Positions 1 to 12,800 are shown, numbered from the stretch's first letter. The stretch is 64,000 bases of DNA from Ursus arctos (GCF_023065955.2 NW_026622786.1:43076938-43140937); one strand, 5' to 3'. The notes: generated by a model not told the origin, from the sequence alone. Program-made: numbers and translations.

Positions 1-474
1 AACAGACACAGTGTTCATAAGTTAGATATGAATTCCCAGGAAACACGAGATACCTATGTTAACAGGACTTAAAAATTTGACTCAGACGACACACAGATAT
101 ATATTTTATCTGTTAGCTAGTCACTCTTTTTCACAAACTGCCATCCACTGGGTAATGGAAAAAGAAAAGAAACTAGACTTTAGCTTAATCCCATGCTACA
201 ATACCACAGAAGCCTTCTTATCTCATGTTCTTATTATCAGTATTTGGTTACTAGAGAAAGCTTAGTAAGGCAGCAAATCATAAAAATAGATTCATGAATA
301 CATTAAGGATTTTCACTTAAACATATAAATGCACATTGTTTTGCCTAGCTCATCCTATAAATGCAGACTTTCATCCGTGTGGGGAGGTATTGATTAAAGC
401 ACACCTTAACTTTCTTACGTAAACAACCTCCACTATGTGTTTTCTATAATGCTCAGTTTCAATTGTCTTAAAAA
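1..474. other. Unannotated AT-rich sequence
   Basis: I see no gene, repeat or RNA here. The short open frames show no family similarity. Confidence 0.5.
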
Positions 475-488
475 GGAGCAAATTTTTT

Positions 489-688
489 GGGGCGCCTTGG
501 TAGCGCAGTCGTTAAAGCGTCTGCCTTCGGCTCAGGGCGTGATCCCGGCGTACTGGGATCGAGTCCCACATCGGGCTCCTCCGCTATGAGCCTGCTTCTT
601 CCTCTCCCACTCCCCCTGCTGTGTTCCTCTCTCGCTGGCTGTCTCTCTGTCACATAAATAAATAAAATCTTTAAAAAAAAAAAAAAAG
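489..688 (+). mobile_element. SINEC (tRNA-Lys-derived SINE), sense copy
   Basis: The element begins with a tRNA-like head (GGGGCGCCTTGGTAGCGCAG), followed by a B-box-like ATCGAGTCC, a CT-rich body and an A-rich tail after AATAAAATCTTT. It is flanked by a perfect 12-base target-site duplication, GGAGCAAATTTT, at 475-486 and 689-700, so it arrived by L1-mediated retroposition. It is one of only two SINEs in the window with the head on the left. Confidence 0.95.
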
Positions 689-700
689 GGAGCAAATTTT

Positions 701-1106
701 CAACTCCTTCTGTTTTTTCAGTTGTCTCTCCCATACCTAATTTGATCATCGTTTTTTAAAATGACCAAGCCTTACCAAGATTTTCCCAGATATTCATATT
801 CATTTCTTTCTCTTATGGTGAAACACATCAAACAGATCAAAATATGTATCTATAGTTAAAAAATAGGTCTACCACTCAGCTTTAGAAATTGAATATTACT
901 ATGCACTTGGAGAAGCCCTACTGTATTCCCCTCCCTGACGCACTACTCACTCTTCCTTTCCTTCTGAGGTAAACCCTATCTTGAATTTTAACCATTTCCT
1001 TTGCTTCTCACACAGTTTTGCTAGATGTGTATATATTCCTGGAAATATATGTAGTTTTACTTTGTTATTTTTGTACTTTAGATACAGGTAATAATACAGA
1101 ATACCA
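701..1106. other. Unannotated sequence
   Basis: AT-rich sequence between two SINEs, with nothing recognisable. Confidence 0.5.
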
Positions 1107-1114
1107 AGGACTGA

Positions 1115-1314
1115 TTTTTTTTTTTTTAAAGATTTTATTTATTTATTTGACAGAGAGAAACAGCCAGCGAGAGAGGGAACACAAGCAGGGGGAGTGGGAG
1201 AAGAAGAAGCAGGCTCTTAGTGGAAGAGCCTGATGTGGGGCTCGAACCCAGAACACTGGGATCACGCCCTGAGCCGAAGGCAGTTGCTTAACCACTGCGC
1301 TACCCAGGCGCCCC
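1115..1314 (-). mobile_element. SINEC SINE, antisense copy
   Basis: A poly-T stretch and AAAGATTTTATTTATTTATT at the left end and CCCAGGCGCCCC at the right end show a full-length SINEC on the minus strand. The 8-base duplication AGGACTGA flanks it at 1107-1114 and 1315-1322. Confidence 0.95.
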
Positions 1315-2232
1315 AGGACTGACTTTTTTTTCAATCAAAGTTATTCTTTTGAAAACCATCCATGTTAATGTATAGTTCCGTTCACTCATTTTTTAAATTG
1401 AGATACAGTTGACGTATAACATTGGGCACAGTTAAGGTGTACGACGCATTGATCTCATACATTTACACTGCAATATGATCACCGCGGTGGTGCTAGCTGT
1501 CACCTCAATCATGTCACATAGTGATCATTTCTTCCAGTGTCAGAAACAGTCAAGATCGAGTCTCTTAGGAGATTTAATGCTTGTAATACAGTTTCGTTGT
1601 CTATAATCACTGTACTGTGTGTTAGGTCTCCAGGACTCACTTATCCACTCGTTGCAAATACGCACCCTTAAACAACATCTCTCCCATTTACCCTCCTCCC
1701 AGCCCCTGGTAACCACCATTTCACTCTCTGCTTTTATGAATTTGGTTTTTTTAGATTCCACGTGTAAGAGAAATCCTACAGTATTTGTCTTTCCCTGTCT
1801 GACTTATCTCACTTAGCTTCGTGCTCACTCACTCAACTGCTGTGTAGGACACCACAGTTTGGATATGTCACAGTTTACCCATTCTAGTGTTGTTAGAGAG
1901 TGGGTTGTTTCTAGGTCTTGCTACTGTGAAAATTCTTGTACATGTCTCCTCGGCTGTATCTGGGAGTGGAAATACTGGCGTAGGTAATGGACATGTTCAA
2001 ATTCATTATAAAATGCCAACTGGTTTTTCCAAAGAGGCTGTGTCAATGTGTAGTCCTACTAGCTGTATACGACTAGTTCTCATTGTTCCATATGATAACC
2101 AACACCAAGCTAGATATTTTCCTACTGTTTGTTTGGACATTCATCAATGGTGGGATAAATGTAGTAAACATCTTTTGCCAACTTTTGGATTCTTATGCCT
2201 CTCTTCATTGTGTCTTTTAGTGAACAAGAGGT

Positions 2233-2443
2233 TGTTTTTTTTTTTTTTTTTTAAGATTTATTTACTTATTTGAGAAAGAAATAGCACGTGTGTGGGGAGG
2301 GGCAGAGTGAGAGAGAGAATCCTTAAGCAGATTCCCTGCTGAGCAGGGAGCCCCACATGGGGCTTGATTCCAGAACCCTGAGATCATGACCTGAGCCTAA
2401 ATCAAGAGTCTGCTGTTTAACCAACTGAGCCACCAGGTGCCCC
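2233..2443 (-). mobile_element. Older SINEC SINE inside the L1
   Basis: An antisense SINEC with a long poly-T at the left and CAGGTGCCCC at the right. The target-site duplication TTAGTGAACAAGAG (2217-2230) and TTAGTGAACAGGAG (2444-2457) differs at one base. Many body substitutions suggest an older subfamily. Confidence 0.92.
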
Positions 2444-4082
2444 TTAGTGAACAGGAGTTTTAAAAAGTTCCACACAATTAAATGTATCGTGTTTTCTAAA
2501 TTGATGACTTATGTTTTATTTATGAAATGTTTGCTATCTCAAAGTCATAAAGGAATTCCATATTCTGTTTTAAAAGTTTTAAAATTTTTCTTTCACAGGT
2601 AAATATTTAAACTATCTGGAATTGATTTTTTTGTCTGTGTAAGGGTCCAATTTCATTATTTGCTCAGCGATGAATCAATTGTTCTAATGCCTTTTATTAA
2701 ACAACCTGTCATTGCCCCTGCCCTAAACTAATCTGCAATGCCAATTTTCTCATATATCATGTTTCCACATTAAATAGGTTTATTTCTAGACTCCTGCTGT
2801 TCTCTTGGGCTATTTACCCCTAAGACAATACAAAACTGGTAACTACTATAGCTTTATAAAAAATTTTTTTACTACCTTGTAGGGAAACATTCCCTAATTT
2901 CCCTGTGGAAAATAGGCAACTTTATGATATTGATTTCTTTTATCCATGATCATGGTATGGTTCTCCATTTATTTACATATTTTAATACTTTCATAAGAGT
3001 TTATAATTTTATCCTCAAAAGTCTTTTATATCTTTTTAAAAATGTATTACTGAGCAGTTTATGTATTTCTTGATATTATAAATGCATATTTAACATTATA
3101 TTTTCTAGTTATATTTTGCTGTTGTGTAGAAATGCTAAACACATTAATAACTCAGTAGGATCTTTTGAATATCTATGTACATAGTAAAATATGATTGTCC
3201 AATAATGACGATTTTGTCTCCTACCTTGGTGAAATTCATCAAATGCTTTTACTATAGTATTGAGATGATCCTATAATGTTTCCTCTTTTATCTGTTAATG
3301 AATTACATTTATTGGCTTTTCAATGTTAAGACAATTTTGAATTCCTGGGATAAATGCAACTTGGTCATGAAAATGTTCTCTAACTATGTCTGCATTTGGT
3401 TGGCTAAATAGCACTTCTACCTTTATGCTCATAAGAAACACTGAGCTATAACTTTTACCTTCCCTGTGATCATTGTCAGATCTCATATCCACATTGTGTC
3501 AGCCTCAACAAATACAAAAGAGAATGTATTTCTTTCTCTACTCTGGGAATAGTTTGTGTAAGATTAGAATAATTTATCTCTTGAATATTTGATAGAATGT
3601 CAGTAAAACCAACAAAAATAGATAAATTCTGGTTTGGTTTCATGAATGGTTATGTGACTCTTCAGTTTTCTTATTTATTTGTGAATCAACTTTGGGAAGT
3701 TAGAGTTGTTTAGGATTTGTCTATCTCATCTCAGTTTCCAAGTTTTTTTTGACATGAAATTGATCTTAATACTGTCTTATTTCTTCATTTCCACTCCATG
3801 TGTAGTAACGCCACCTGTTGCCTTCTTAGAATCACTCATTTATGACCTTTTTTTCTCTGATTATTCTTCCCATTGTTCGCCTGTTTTGAAGTAACTTATC
3901 TTTCTTAAAGAACCAACATTTGATTTGTTCTACTCTTTATAGTAGTTTTTTCCTCCTCCACTTCATCGATTTCTACTTTTATCACTGGTAGTTCCCTCTG
4001 TCCAATATTTTAAGGTTTTCTGGTATTCTGTGTCTACTAAATAGGTTGAATACTTAATTCACTAATTTTCAGCTGTTTTTAC

Positions 4083-4276
4083 TTTTTGAAAAAGATTTAT
4101 TTACTTACTATTTTAGAGAGGGGGAGGGGCAGAGGAAAAGAGAGAGGGAGAACTTTAAGAAGGCTTCATGCTTAGTTTGGAGCCTGATGTGGGGCTCAAT
4201 CTCACAACTCTAAGATTGTTACCTGAGTCGAAATCAAGAGCTGGATACTTAACCGACTGAGCCACCCAGGCACCCC
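4083..4276 (-). mobile_element. Older SINEC SINE inside the L1
   Basis: A diverged antisense SINEC ending in CCCAGGCACCCC. An imperfect duplication of about 14 bases (TCAGCTGTT plus flank) is seen at 4069-4082 and 4278-4290. Confidence 0.9.
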
Positions 4277-4811
4277 ATCAGCTGTTCTACTTTCTAATGT
4301 TCAGACTATAAATTCTCCTCTAAGTGACACATTAGCTGCATTCCATACGTTTTGATAAATACTCCTTCAACTACTGTTCAGTTACAAATATTTCCTAATT
4401 GCCATTGTGACTTTTTCCACCAGGAGTTTCTTTTTTGAAATTGATTTTAAACTTCCAAACACTTAGGGTTTTTAAGTTCTTTTGTTATTAATTTCTAACT
4501 ATATGCATTGTGATCTGAAAATAAGCTCTGCTTGACACTAATCCTTTGAAATGTATTGAGGTTCTCTTTATGGCCTAGTACATTATTAATTTTTATGCCA
4601 TGTGTACTGGAGAAGAATGTGTGTTCTGGAGTTTTGGGCTGTAATGTTCCCACTAGCCCTAAATAATTCATTGTGCTGTTTAAATTTCATCTATCCTTAC
4701 TCAATTTTGGTTGCTTATTCTATCAATTATTGAGTACCTATGCTATGTACCCCCATTTTGATAGTGGATTGTCAATATCCAGTTTTAGGGTAATGATAGA
4801 CTTTCAAATAA

Positions 4812-5225
4812 ACTCTTGAGTAAGCAGATGCATATATGAGTCTGGAGTTCAGAGAAGTCCAAGGTGGAAATGCAAATCTAGGAATCTTTGCATGGAGATG
4901 ATCTTTCAGGGCAGACACTAGATGAGATCACACAAAGAACAAAAATAAGAAAGAAGATTAGAAGTCTGAAGATGGAGTCATGCAGCCCTCTCGTGTTTAT
5001 AGGCTGTGGAGATGGGGAGGAACAGACAGAGTGACTGAAAAAAAGAAAGAAGCTAGTGAATAAGAAATAAACCCAAAGAGAGTGATATGCTGAAAGCCAA
5101 GTGAAGAATTTTTTTCAAGGTGTGTGGACTGAATGTGTCCAATGTTGCTCAATGGCCAACTAAGACGAGGACTAAGAATTGAGCAACAGACCATGTTTGT
5201 AGCCATGTTTCTCAGTTGATGGGAG
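4812..5225 (-). mobile_element. L2 LINE fragment, antisense (ORF2 reverse-transcriptase region)
   Basis: The minus-strand reading resembles the L2 ORF2 segment before the catalytic loop. Around 5043-5130 a decayed frame gives SSLGFQHITLFGFISYSL, which parallels a conserved stretch of L2 reverse transcriptase. The antisense landmark ATGAGTCTGGAGTTCAGAG lies near 4836. It directly follows the ancient L1, and all frames are broken. Confidence 0.75.
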
Positions 5226-5230
5226 CAAAG

Positions 5231-5820
5231 TCTATGTGTGAGTGGTGGCAGGGAGGAGCTATTACTACTTGCCAGCACTCAGGGTACTGGATCCCATCTT
5301 TGCCATCAGGGAACCAAGGGGAAGGGGAGTCTGATGAGAGCACTCAGGCTCTCCCTCTGCCAGCCATCCATCTTTACTCTGATGGGGCTGCCCCAACTCT
5401 GGTTTGCACAAACCTGTGAGGTAGCCTCCTTCAGGTGCCTGTAAAGAGAGTAAGACAAGAGTCCTTGTGCCTTCAGAATTCTGGTTCATAATCCAGAGCC
5501 CATCTTCATCCTCTCAGGGTGGAGCTTGCAACACAGTGCTGTCACTGCCAGCCCCTCTACTTTTCTGGTGGACTCCTGCCCATGTTTCCTTGCAGCCAGA
5601 AGAGACAAGGCTTTTCTCCTTGCCTCCATTGTATTCTTTTACTCCTTTTCCAGTCTCGGGGTTAAAAAAAAAAAAAAAGTATTCTCTATAGTGGTAGAGA
5701 AACGTGTGGTGAACTAGAAGCTGAAGACGTTTGCAAAGTGTCCAATGTTTGAAAATTAATAGTCCATCATGTTTGGCCTGTAAGAAGGGTGAATTTTCCA
5801 TCTCACTCTTCCCTCCTACA

Positions 5821-5828
<8 letters not shown>
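5231..5828. other. Unannotated sequence with an A-run
   Basis: Mixed-composition sequence with a run of A at about 5661-5674. Open frames on both strands overlap one another and match no family I know. Confidence 0.5.

Positions 5829-5865
<37 letters not shown>
5829..5865. repeat. (CA)n microsatellite
   Basis: About 18 uninterrupted CA units. The cysteine-valine open frame on the opposite strand is an artefact of this repeat. Confidence 0.98.
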
Positions 5866-5869
<4 letters not shown>

Positions 5870-6925
5870 TGTTTTCTCTGGCCTGGAGGAAGATGGCTGC
5901 AATAGATAGGCCTTCATGAGGAGATTAAAATTAATGGTTAAATGAAGGCATCATCTTATTGGAAGCTTTGGGAACATCAGCATAAAAAGTCCTCAGTTCT
6001 AAACATCAGGACTGTCCCTAGAAGGGGAAAGGACTTCAGATAACTCAATCAGTACAAGGTGGGATGAGGGAAATTCCCTGTATCCTACACTTTGGTAGGG
6101 ACCCAACTCTGGCCCTTCTCTCTCCATGCCCCCTTACTGGGGTAGAGTGCCAGGGGCAAAGCAACAGGCCCACTAGGAACCTGCACCTCCCCCATCCCAA
6201 CTTCTAGGGCACATTCTTGGTACCAGTGATTCATAGCTCAAGTCCATCACTAAGGCAAATGCAGAATTCTTCTTGGAATTTGTCCTCCCAGGAGTGGACC
6301 ACACCTCAAGTGAACATCTTCCTAGGCCCTGGATGGGCTAATGCGTGGTTTTGTGTGTGTGTGTTGGAGGGGGGGCTGTAATGGAGCTTGGTAAGTGCAC
6401 AGACTTGTCCAGATATATTTGAACATCCTACGGTATGGGATGGGGCAGGAAAAGTGGGCAGTGGATTTCCCCAAACCACCAGATTTCAGCCTGAAACTTA
6501 GAAGTTTCCAGGAACTCTTAAACTCAAAACTGAGATTACAGGTTTTTACGAAGATGTATTTGTCAGGGGAGAAAGAACAGTTTTCATTTAATATTTTGTT
6601 GGATTGATTTATAAATTGTAAATATTTAGACATATTGTATGTCTTGCTCTGGATCCTATGGATGCTAGGGGCAGAGTGTAGGGAGTGGAACCTATTAAGG
6701 TTGGTGTGGGTGTAAAATAATGTCATAAAATATTGCATGAACATGTAAAATAAAAGTCACAAAAAAGGTGTCCCTTTTAGTATGACACAGCATCTTGCTG
6801 CAGCCCTTCCCAACACAGCATCAAGCAACACCCTAACTGCCAAATACCCATCAGGCTGGGTTCTTCATTTCTCTACAATTCCCCTCCCAATTAAAAGTCA
6901 CTTCCTTCACCAGGCTGTGCGCCTT
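5866..6925. other. Unannotated sequence
   Basis: No gene or repeat family recognised. There is a short TG run at about 6352-6365. The minus-strand 140-codon frame at 6322-6744 has no recognisable domain and looks like chance. Confidence 0.5.
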
Positions 6926-7225
6926 TCCACCTGTGCACCTTTCCACCCTCCTGTATTTCTCTTGTCCTCTCACTGAGCTGAACTATGCCATCTTACCAGC
7001 TCCCATGTGCTCTGCATATAGTAAAACTCTGCTTGTCTTTCCAATCCTAGCACAAAGCCCAACCACAGTGATGTCTAATCATCCATTTACGGATCTGTGG
7101 CTTCCAGTAGCATTTGAGCCCCTGGGGTCAGGGAGAATATCTGATTCATCTTTGTTTCTTTAGGCCTCCACCAGAATCCTACACATGCAAGGCATTCACT
7201 GAGTGTCTTTAGGATAAATGAATAA
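6926..7225 (+). mobile_element. L2 LINE 3' end, sense
   Basis: The right half resembles the L2 3' UTR: CCTGGGGTCAGGGAGAATAT near 7121, then a GCAAGGCATTCACTGAGTG variant of the terminal block, and AATGAATAAAT at the end. Confidence 0.65.
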
Positions 7226-8440
7226 ATTCCCCGAGTCTTATAGCATATGTATCTAGCATGATGGGTTTAGTCCTGGATGATATACTGAATATATCAGCAG
7301 GAGGGCTGTTTCCCCTCTGTATAGTGTTTCTTACCAACTGATTTAAAATTCTAAAAAGGATACTGTAGTTATCTTTCTATGAATCTTTTGGAGTAACTAG
7401 CATCGTTGTGAGATCACAGTTGGTTCTCGATAATATCTCGTTAAGTTGATTAGAGAAAAAATGTGACAAAAATAACTTAGGATAAAAACGGAGACAGGTA
7501 CTTCTAAAATGGTAGTAAAGAATGCCCTATGTTTGCACATGTGTTTTGGTAAGAGAGAGAGGGGAAGGAGAGAAAAATTGAAGAAGATTAGAAATTATCT
7601 CCGGATCCTGCAGTGAGAATTTCATTTCTATTTTTTTTCTTCCCTATCACTGTCCTTATTTTTAGGATTCACAGTGATCTTTGAGGCGATCCCCACTGTC
7701 ACTGTACCCTTCCCTCTTAGTGCAGGCTGTCATATTGCTTGACAGTTGCATATTTCTATCTAGTTGATACAACTTGCAAATACCTTCCTAAGCATCATTC
7801 CAAATCTTGAAAAAAATAACGCTAGCAGTTTTGACTTTGCATCATCCCCTAGACCAATAATAGAGCTTTAAAACCCTTTTTACTAATTCACACCGGTCTC
7901 TGGAATACTTTTTTTCTGAACATAAGCACAGCAGTGAATTAATTTCATCATGACTTTAATTTTTTTTTAAAAACCATAATCACAGATAATACAGTTAAGA
8001 TGGCTAAAAAGAGTCAGTATCAAGCCAAAAGCTACACTATGATTAGGCAATATATCAGGACAACACCTTTTCTCACAATTCAAGTCAAATAAAAATGAGG
8101 AATAGAGAGCGAGGTGGCTGCTGAGACAGGAAATCTTCTATAGTTGTGCCCCTTTTGCATTAGTGGGGAGGGCAGGGCCGGAGCGTGAGGCAAGCCAGAA
8201 ACGGAGTGAAATGTAGATCTGGTAGTGAGAGCAAGCAATTGGATTTGCATGCATTTTTTTTTTCTTTTTCAAATGGCTTATAAAATTGTTAAAAATATAG
8301 TCCAAAATCATCATCTTTGTATACATTCCTCTTATTCTCCTTCTCTTGTCTAGTGAAGTAAATACAGACACATACACATATACATATATATACACTACAA
8401 TTATGATATATCAAGGTTTTCATTTGCTTTCTTTCTTTTT
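7226..8440. other. Unannotated sequence
   Basis: AT-rich sequence with several T-runs (about 7631, 7962, 8256). No coding or repeat family identified. Confidence 0.5.
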
Positions 8441-8444
8441 TTTT

Positions 8445-8572
8445 TTTGCTTTTTTAAACTTTTATTTTTAATCTAGTTAATTAACCTACAATGTAATATT
8501 AGTTTCAGGTGTACAATATAGTGGTTCAACACTTCCATACGTCACCTGGTGCTCACCACAACAAACACACTC
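8445..8572 (-). mobile_element. Carnivore-type L1 3' end, antisense
   Basis: After T-rich sequence comes the antisense 3' UTR typical of carnivore L1, with landmarks TTTCAGGTGTACAATATAGT and CACTTCCATACGTCACC. It is severely 5' truncated. Confidence 0.75.
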
Positions 8573-9267
8573 AAAAATACGGAACGCTTCCCGAATTTGT
8601 GTCGTCTTCATGCAGGGAGCATGCCGATCTCTCTCTCGTTCCAATTTTAGTCTACATGCTGCTGAAGTGAGCCCTTGCGTGTGTTTTTTAAGGGAGAACT
8701 GGGGGCAAGTTCCACTTACTAAAACCTTGGGCAACTAAAGTTATCTGAGTCTCGATTTCTTCATGTTTTATTAAATTATAGCACGAAACCAGGACTAATG
8801 AGCAATATTTAGTATCGCAGTAGATTTTAATAGGTTGCAGCAAATAAGCTCAATCTTGAAAGAAATTTAATAAGGAAATATAAAATTCTACTCCTGTGAC
8901 TTAAAAAAATGACCCTATCACCAAACACACAAACGCAGTAGTAATTACACATCCAGAGTGGGGCCAACAGAACATGTAAAAAAACAAAACAAACAAACAA
9001 AAAAAAGCTTTTAACTGTCACACACAAAAACTTTGCAGAGAAATGACATATGAATTAAGTCTTAGAGGACAAATTTAAATTCCCAGGAAAAGACTTTTGG
9101 CAACAGATTAAATGTTCTCCAGAGGGCTATGTAGGTAAAAATATTAGAGAAGAAGACTTTAGGTCATTGGAAGACATGTCTAACCAGCAGAACAGACAAG
9201 GATGAAATAGGCCTTTTCTGAGGCTAGTGAACTCCTCATGCCCGGAAGTATTCAAGCGAAAACTCAA
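8573..9267. other. Unannotated sequence with A-rich patch
   Basis: Contains an A-rich CAAA-type patch at about 8980-9006. No gene or repeat family recognised. Confidence 0.5.
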
Positions 9268-9480
9268 CTGAAGGTTGTATGGCATCATGGGTAATCACAC
9301 GTCCTGGAGACAGATTGCCTGGGTTGAAATCCCAGGTCTGCCTCTTTTACAAGCTGTGTCTTTTTGTGCCTCAGTGTAAAACGAATGTAAAAGTAATGCC
9401 TGCCCCATATGATTGTTGTGCAGATTAAATAAGTAACACATGTAAAGCACATTAGTGCTATGTAAGCTTTGGACATTATT
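9268..9480 (+). mobile_element. MIR SINE, sense
   Basis: A clear MIR: CTGGAGACAGATTGCCTGGG and GAAATCCCAGGTCTGCC, then GCCTCAGTGTAAAACG, then a GATTAAATAAGTAACACATG block. It is nearly full length. Confidence 0.85.
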
Positions 9481-11160
9481 AATGATAGTATTTCTTGGAA
9501 GGATTATTGTAGAGGAGCTCCTGCTTTGGATGGGTTTGGTGAGGTAATCACAAAGGGATCTGCCTCCTCTAAGATACTATGATCCTATGTTTCTATATTC
9601 CCTGACTTTAAGGGATTGAAATTGCCAATCAATTGAGTACTCGCTGAAGCTTCTTTGAAAAACAAAACAAAACAATAACAACAAAAACCCATGTTTCTCC
9701 AAAAAAGATCTTCATCATCCTTTTTAAAATAGTAATGAATAGCATGTTTGAACAAGTATTCATATAATTATTTTATAACTCCCAAAAGAAAATAGCTCCC
9801 CTCAAACCAGCCCTTGAGCACCTCGGAGCAGCAGGGACAGGCAGAAAGGAGGGGGATGGGAATCAAAATTAAATTCATTTCAGAAGAAACCAGTCTATGA
9901 ATGACTTTATAGTGTGACGTACACAAAATGAAAGATGATTTTTTTGGGCCATGATGAATATGTTCCCTTGCTGTGAAGAGTGAGCTTCATTGGGGGTCAA
10001 GATGGCAGCCCTAATGGGTGTCCACACCTTGAGGTAATGCAATAATTCCCTATTGCAAACAACTTCTTCACTGCTCTCACCTACCTCAATCCTCCCTGTC
10101 CCTAGTCCATTGTGTGCTACTGTCTCAGTGTTCCTTCTAAAACATCAATTACCCACCCCCCCCCCCAGCCTCATGCCACACAGGGGCTTCCTGTCCATCA
10201 ACAGTATGACATGTAAATTCTTGGTCTAATGACTCGTCATCAACCATAGTAAAGTTCCCACTCTTTTCCACCCATGAGGTTTGTTTACATGCAGCTACCT
10301 GAGCTCCACCCAGATGTACTAAAATCAGGTCTCTGCAGCTGGACCCCGGGGTTAAGCAACTCAACCCAACTATCTATCCCTACTCGGTCGGCTGCCATGA
10401 CAGAGGGGTCTTTTTTTCATTGCATTTTAAATGGAATGATGTTTGGCAGCCCTCACATGTACCTCCCTATCAACAGCAGCAGCAGCAGCAAGCACTTAAC
10501 AAAGCCCCAACTGAGGCAAATAGCCAAAGACAGCTTAGCCCTTTTCTCTGGTACTGTGTCTTCCAGCTGAACTGGAGATATAACTCACGGTAGCAAACCT
10601 GAAACTGTAACTCTTGACAGATTAATTCCATAACAAAAATCAATCATGGCACTTGTTGCCGGCATACATAATATTTTGAGTTTCCTGTCGAGCACCACTG
10701 AGAATCAGACCTCCTTGACCTTGACTACATTAAAGGAATGCACTGATACAGTAATGTAATCAGCTGATCACCGCATGCGCCATCATCCCAGGTCTGTATA
10801 ACAGTGATCAGCATTGAGCTCTTGTTTCCTGTGGCGCCTCCTAACCCAACCAAATTGCCATCCTTACTAGCAGAATGTCTCTTCTAGACAAAAATAGTAG
10901 TGGCAGCAACATCCTCAGAAGATCTTATTTTTCAACTGGTCACCTCAGGCGATATGTGAGCTGATTTGCCTGCTAGCTTTTCCCTGAGCAAATATCAGCC
11001 AGCCAAAGAGTGTGGGGGGAGGGAACACTGTAAATCCCACTCTGACCACAGATAGAATGCCCTCCTGTTCAGAAAAACCCTTGTTCACCCCTTGGGCCAA
11101 AGAGGCTAAATAGGAAAGGAAGCATGAACAGGTGGCTGGGTGAGCACATCACCTATATAA
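9481..11160. other. Unannotated sequence with small simple repeats
   Basis: Holds an A-rich patch (about 9658-9688), a C-run (10151-10163) and a short CAG tract (10474-10491). The part at about 10590-10870 retains several CpG sites and looks non-repetitive. No gene recognised. Confidence 0.5.
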
Positions 11161-12570
11161 TGAGCAACCTCCAAGGGTTGGGGTCATGGGGTTGCAAGGT
11201 GGATGGAATGGAGAGAAGAAAACAAACTTCTCCTTTTTAACATTAGAGGGACTAGATTACACCTGACAATGTGAAATGCATTGGGGGTAGAAGAACCATC
11301 TGAAGAAGGGCTATTGACAACTCCATTGAATTGCTCAACATGGTATGGGTCCAGATGGGTGAAGACTTTCATGGTTGATGTCACTTGAGAGGCAAAGCTT
11401 CTAAGTAGCCTAGAGTGAATTTCCCAGAAACCAAGACCACTCTTGCTGGAAACCAGTATTTTCCCAGAAACCAGGACCACTCTTGCTGATTTGCCCCATT
11501 TGATTATTTACAGCTAAAACAAGTGATATTTGGGCTGCTGGGGAAGGAGAGATGATGGGCCACCATTACCAGCAACAGATGCCTATAGAGAAGTCTTACG
11601 TATCATGTCTAACCAGAAGCACCCCCACACAAATATTTCAAGTATTCAAAGATTGTTTAGATACCTGCATGCCAAATGGAGATATTTTCTTTTCAAAGCT
11701 CTCAATTTACCTTTTTATAAAATGATCCTGTGGCAAAAGGGAAGAGCTAGTTAAGCATTTCATTATCTGACTGATATAATGAAGCGCAGAGCGACAGTGA
11801 AAAAAATCAGCATTGGGAAACATCTGTCCCACTCTAATGCTGAGAATGTCATAGCCTAGGACAGCATCTGCAGATGGAGGTTTTTAAAAATTGAAATAGA
11901 GGAATCTTCAAATAGCATGTTATAGAAATACCTCCGGGGAATAAACTTCAGGTAAAGTTTGCTCTTCAAACCTGTACATAGAATTTACTGTTCTTAGAAA
12001 TGATAGTGTATTTGTACAAAGGAAATCATGTTCAGTTGGCAGTGATTTAATGAATACAAGGAAATTATACTAGAATTTACTGTGCATTGTCTCTTTCATG
12101 CTCAAGGCTTTCCGAAGTGTCTTACTAACAAGCAATTAAAATGCCGAGAGACCAGGGATGGTGGGCAATGGTAAAATATCTACTCTTATCCTGGTAGCTT
12201 ACAAATTGCCTAGAAAGCTCCTTGGTTGCTGAGGAATTTTGATTGTGGATATCACAGCTGTCCCTTCAATTGTTTAAACAAGCAATGAGATCTGGGGTTC
12301 TCCCTAGTTAGTGGAATTTAAGAGAGAACTCCATTTGTATCTTCTTCTATTAATAATGTAGTGAATCAGTATGCACACGGGGCTATGCATTTATCCTGAA
12401 AATGTGCTGCCCAAAGTCACATCACTCAAAAGTACCTAAGCAAATAAAAACACTTGGCTTAATTATTTCTAATGTAAAATTAATAGATCACTAGTGTAGA
12501 AATACAGAAAATGCAGATAAGCAAAAAGAAGAAATAAAAACAATTTGTAATTTCAACTCAGGAAGAGTTA
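11161..12570. other. Unannotated sequence with a local duplication
   Basis: Includes an imperfect 40-base-period tandem duplication at 11420-11490. Otherwise AT-rich sequence with no gene or repeat family identified. Confidence 0.5.
11420..11490. repeat. Imperfect two-copy tandem duplication, 40-base period
   Basis: TTTCCCAGAAACCAAGACCA at 11420 recurs as TTTCCCAGAAACCAGGACCA at 11460, and both continue CTCTTGCTG. Over the shared 30 bases I see one difference. Confidence 0.9.
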
Positions 12571-12573
12571 ATT

Positions 12574-12800
12574 GGCACAATGCCTGATACATAGTAGGTG
12601 CTTCAGAAATACTTGTTAAATATTTCCTTCTTGTCCTTTTTAATGCAAACATATACATTGTTGAAATAAAAATTGGATCATATTGTACCTACTTTTCTGA
12701 AACCTGATTGTAAAAATTTTAGTACTAGATTGTAAATAGCTTTCCAAGTCATTAAATATTCTAGTAGTTTACACGACTGCTTAGTATTACATTTTGGGAC
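12574..12800. mobile_element. Short L2 or MIR 3' end, then possible old L1 remnant
   Basis: GCCTGATACATAGTAGGTGC followed by an AAATACTTGTTAAAT-type end matches an L2 or MIR 3' terminus on the plus strand. The following 12626-12800 resembles antisense old L1 or HAL1 sequence, but that part is weak. Confidence 0.45.

Larger units (their letters stand above)
1391..4790 (-). mobile_element. Ancient L1 LINE, antisense, split by two SINEs
   Basis: Reading right to left this is the ORF2 part and 3' UTR of an old mammalian L1 (L1M class by recall). The 3' UTR end is at the left, near TTGAGATACAGTTGACGTAT. ORF2-derived landmarks follow, such as the antisense GAATTCCTGGGATAAATGCA near 3340 and the block around 4500-4640. 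Every frame is broken by stops, so it is inactive. SINEs at 2233-2443 and 4083-4276 interrupt it, and the L1 alignment resumes on the far side of each. Confidence 0.85.

Noticed and set aside
489..688. Possible tRNA gene
   Set aside because: The tRNA-like head with B-box belongs to a SINE with an A-tail and target-site duplication; the same head recurs in other copies and none folds as a complete tRNA with proper ends.
4997..5278. Minus-strand 93-codon frame with reverse-transcriptase-like residues
   Set aside because: It is a decayed L2 ORF2 fragment, not a host gene.
5829..5865. Z-DNA or regulatory function of the CA tract
   Set aside because: A common microsatellite; nothing in the surroundings supports a function.
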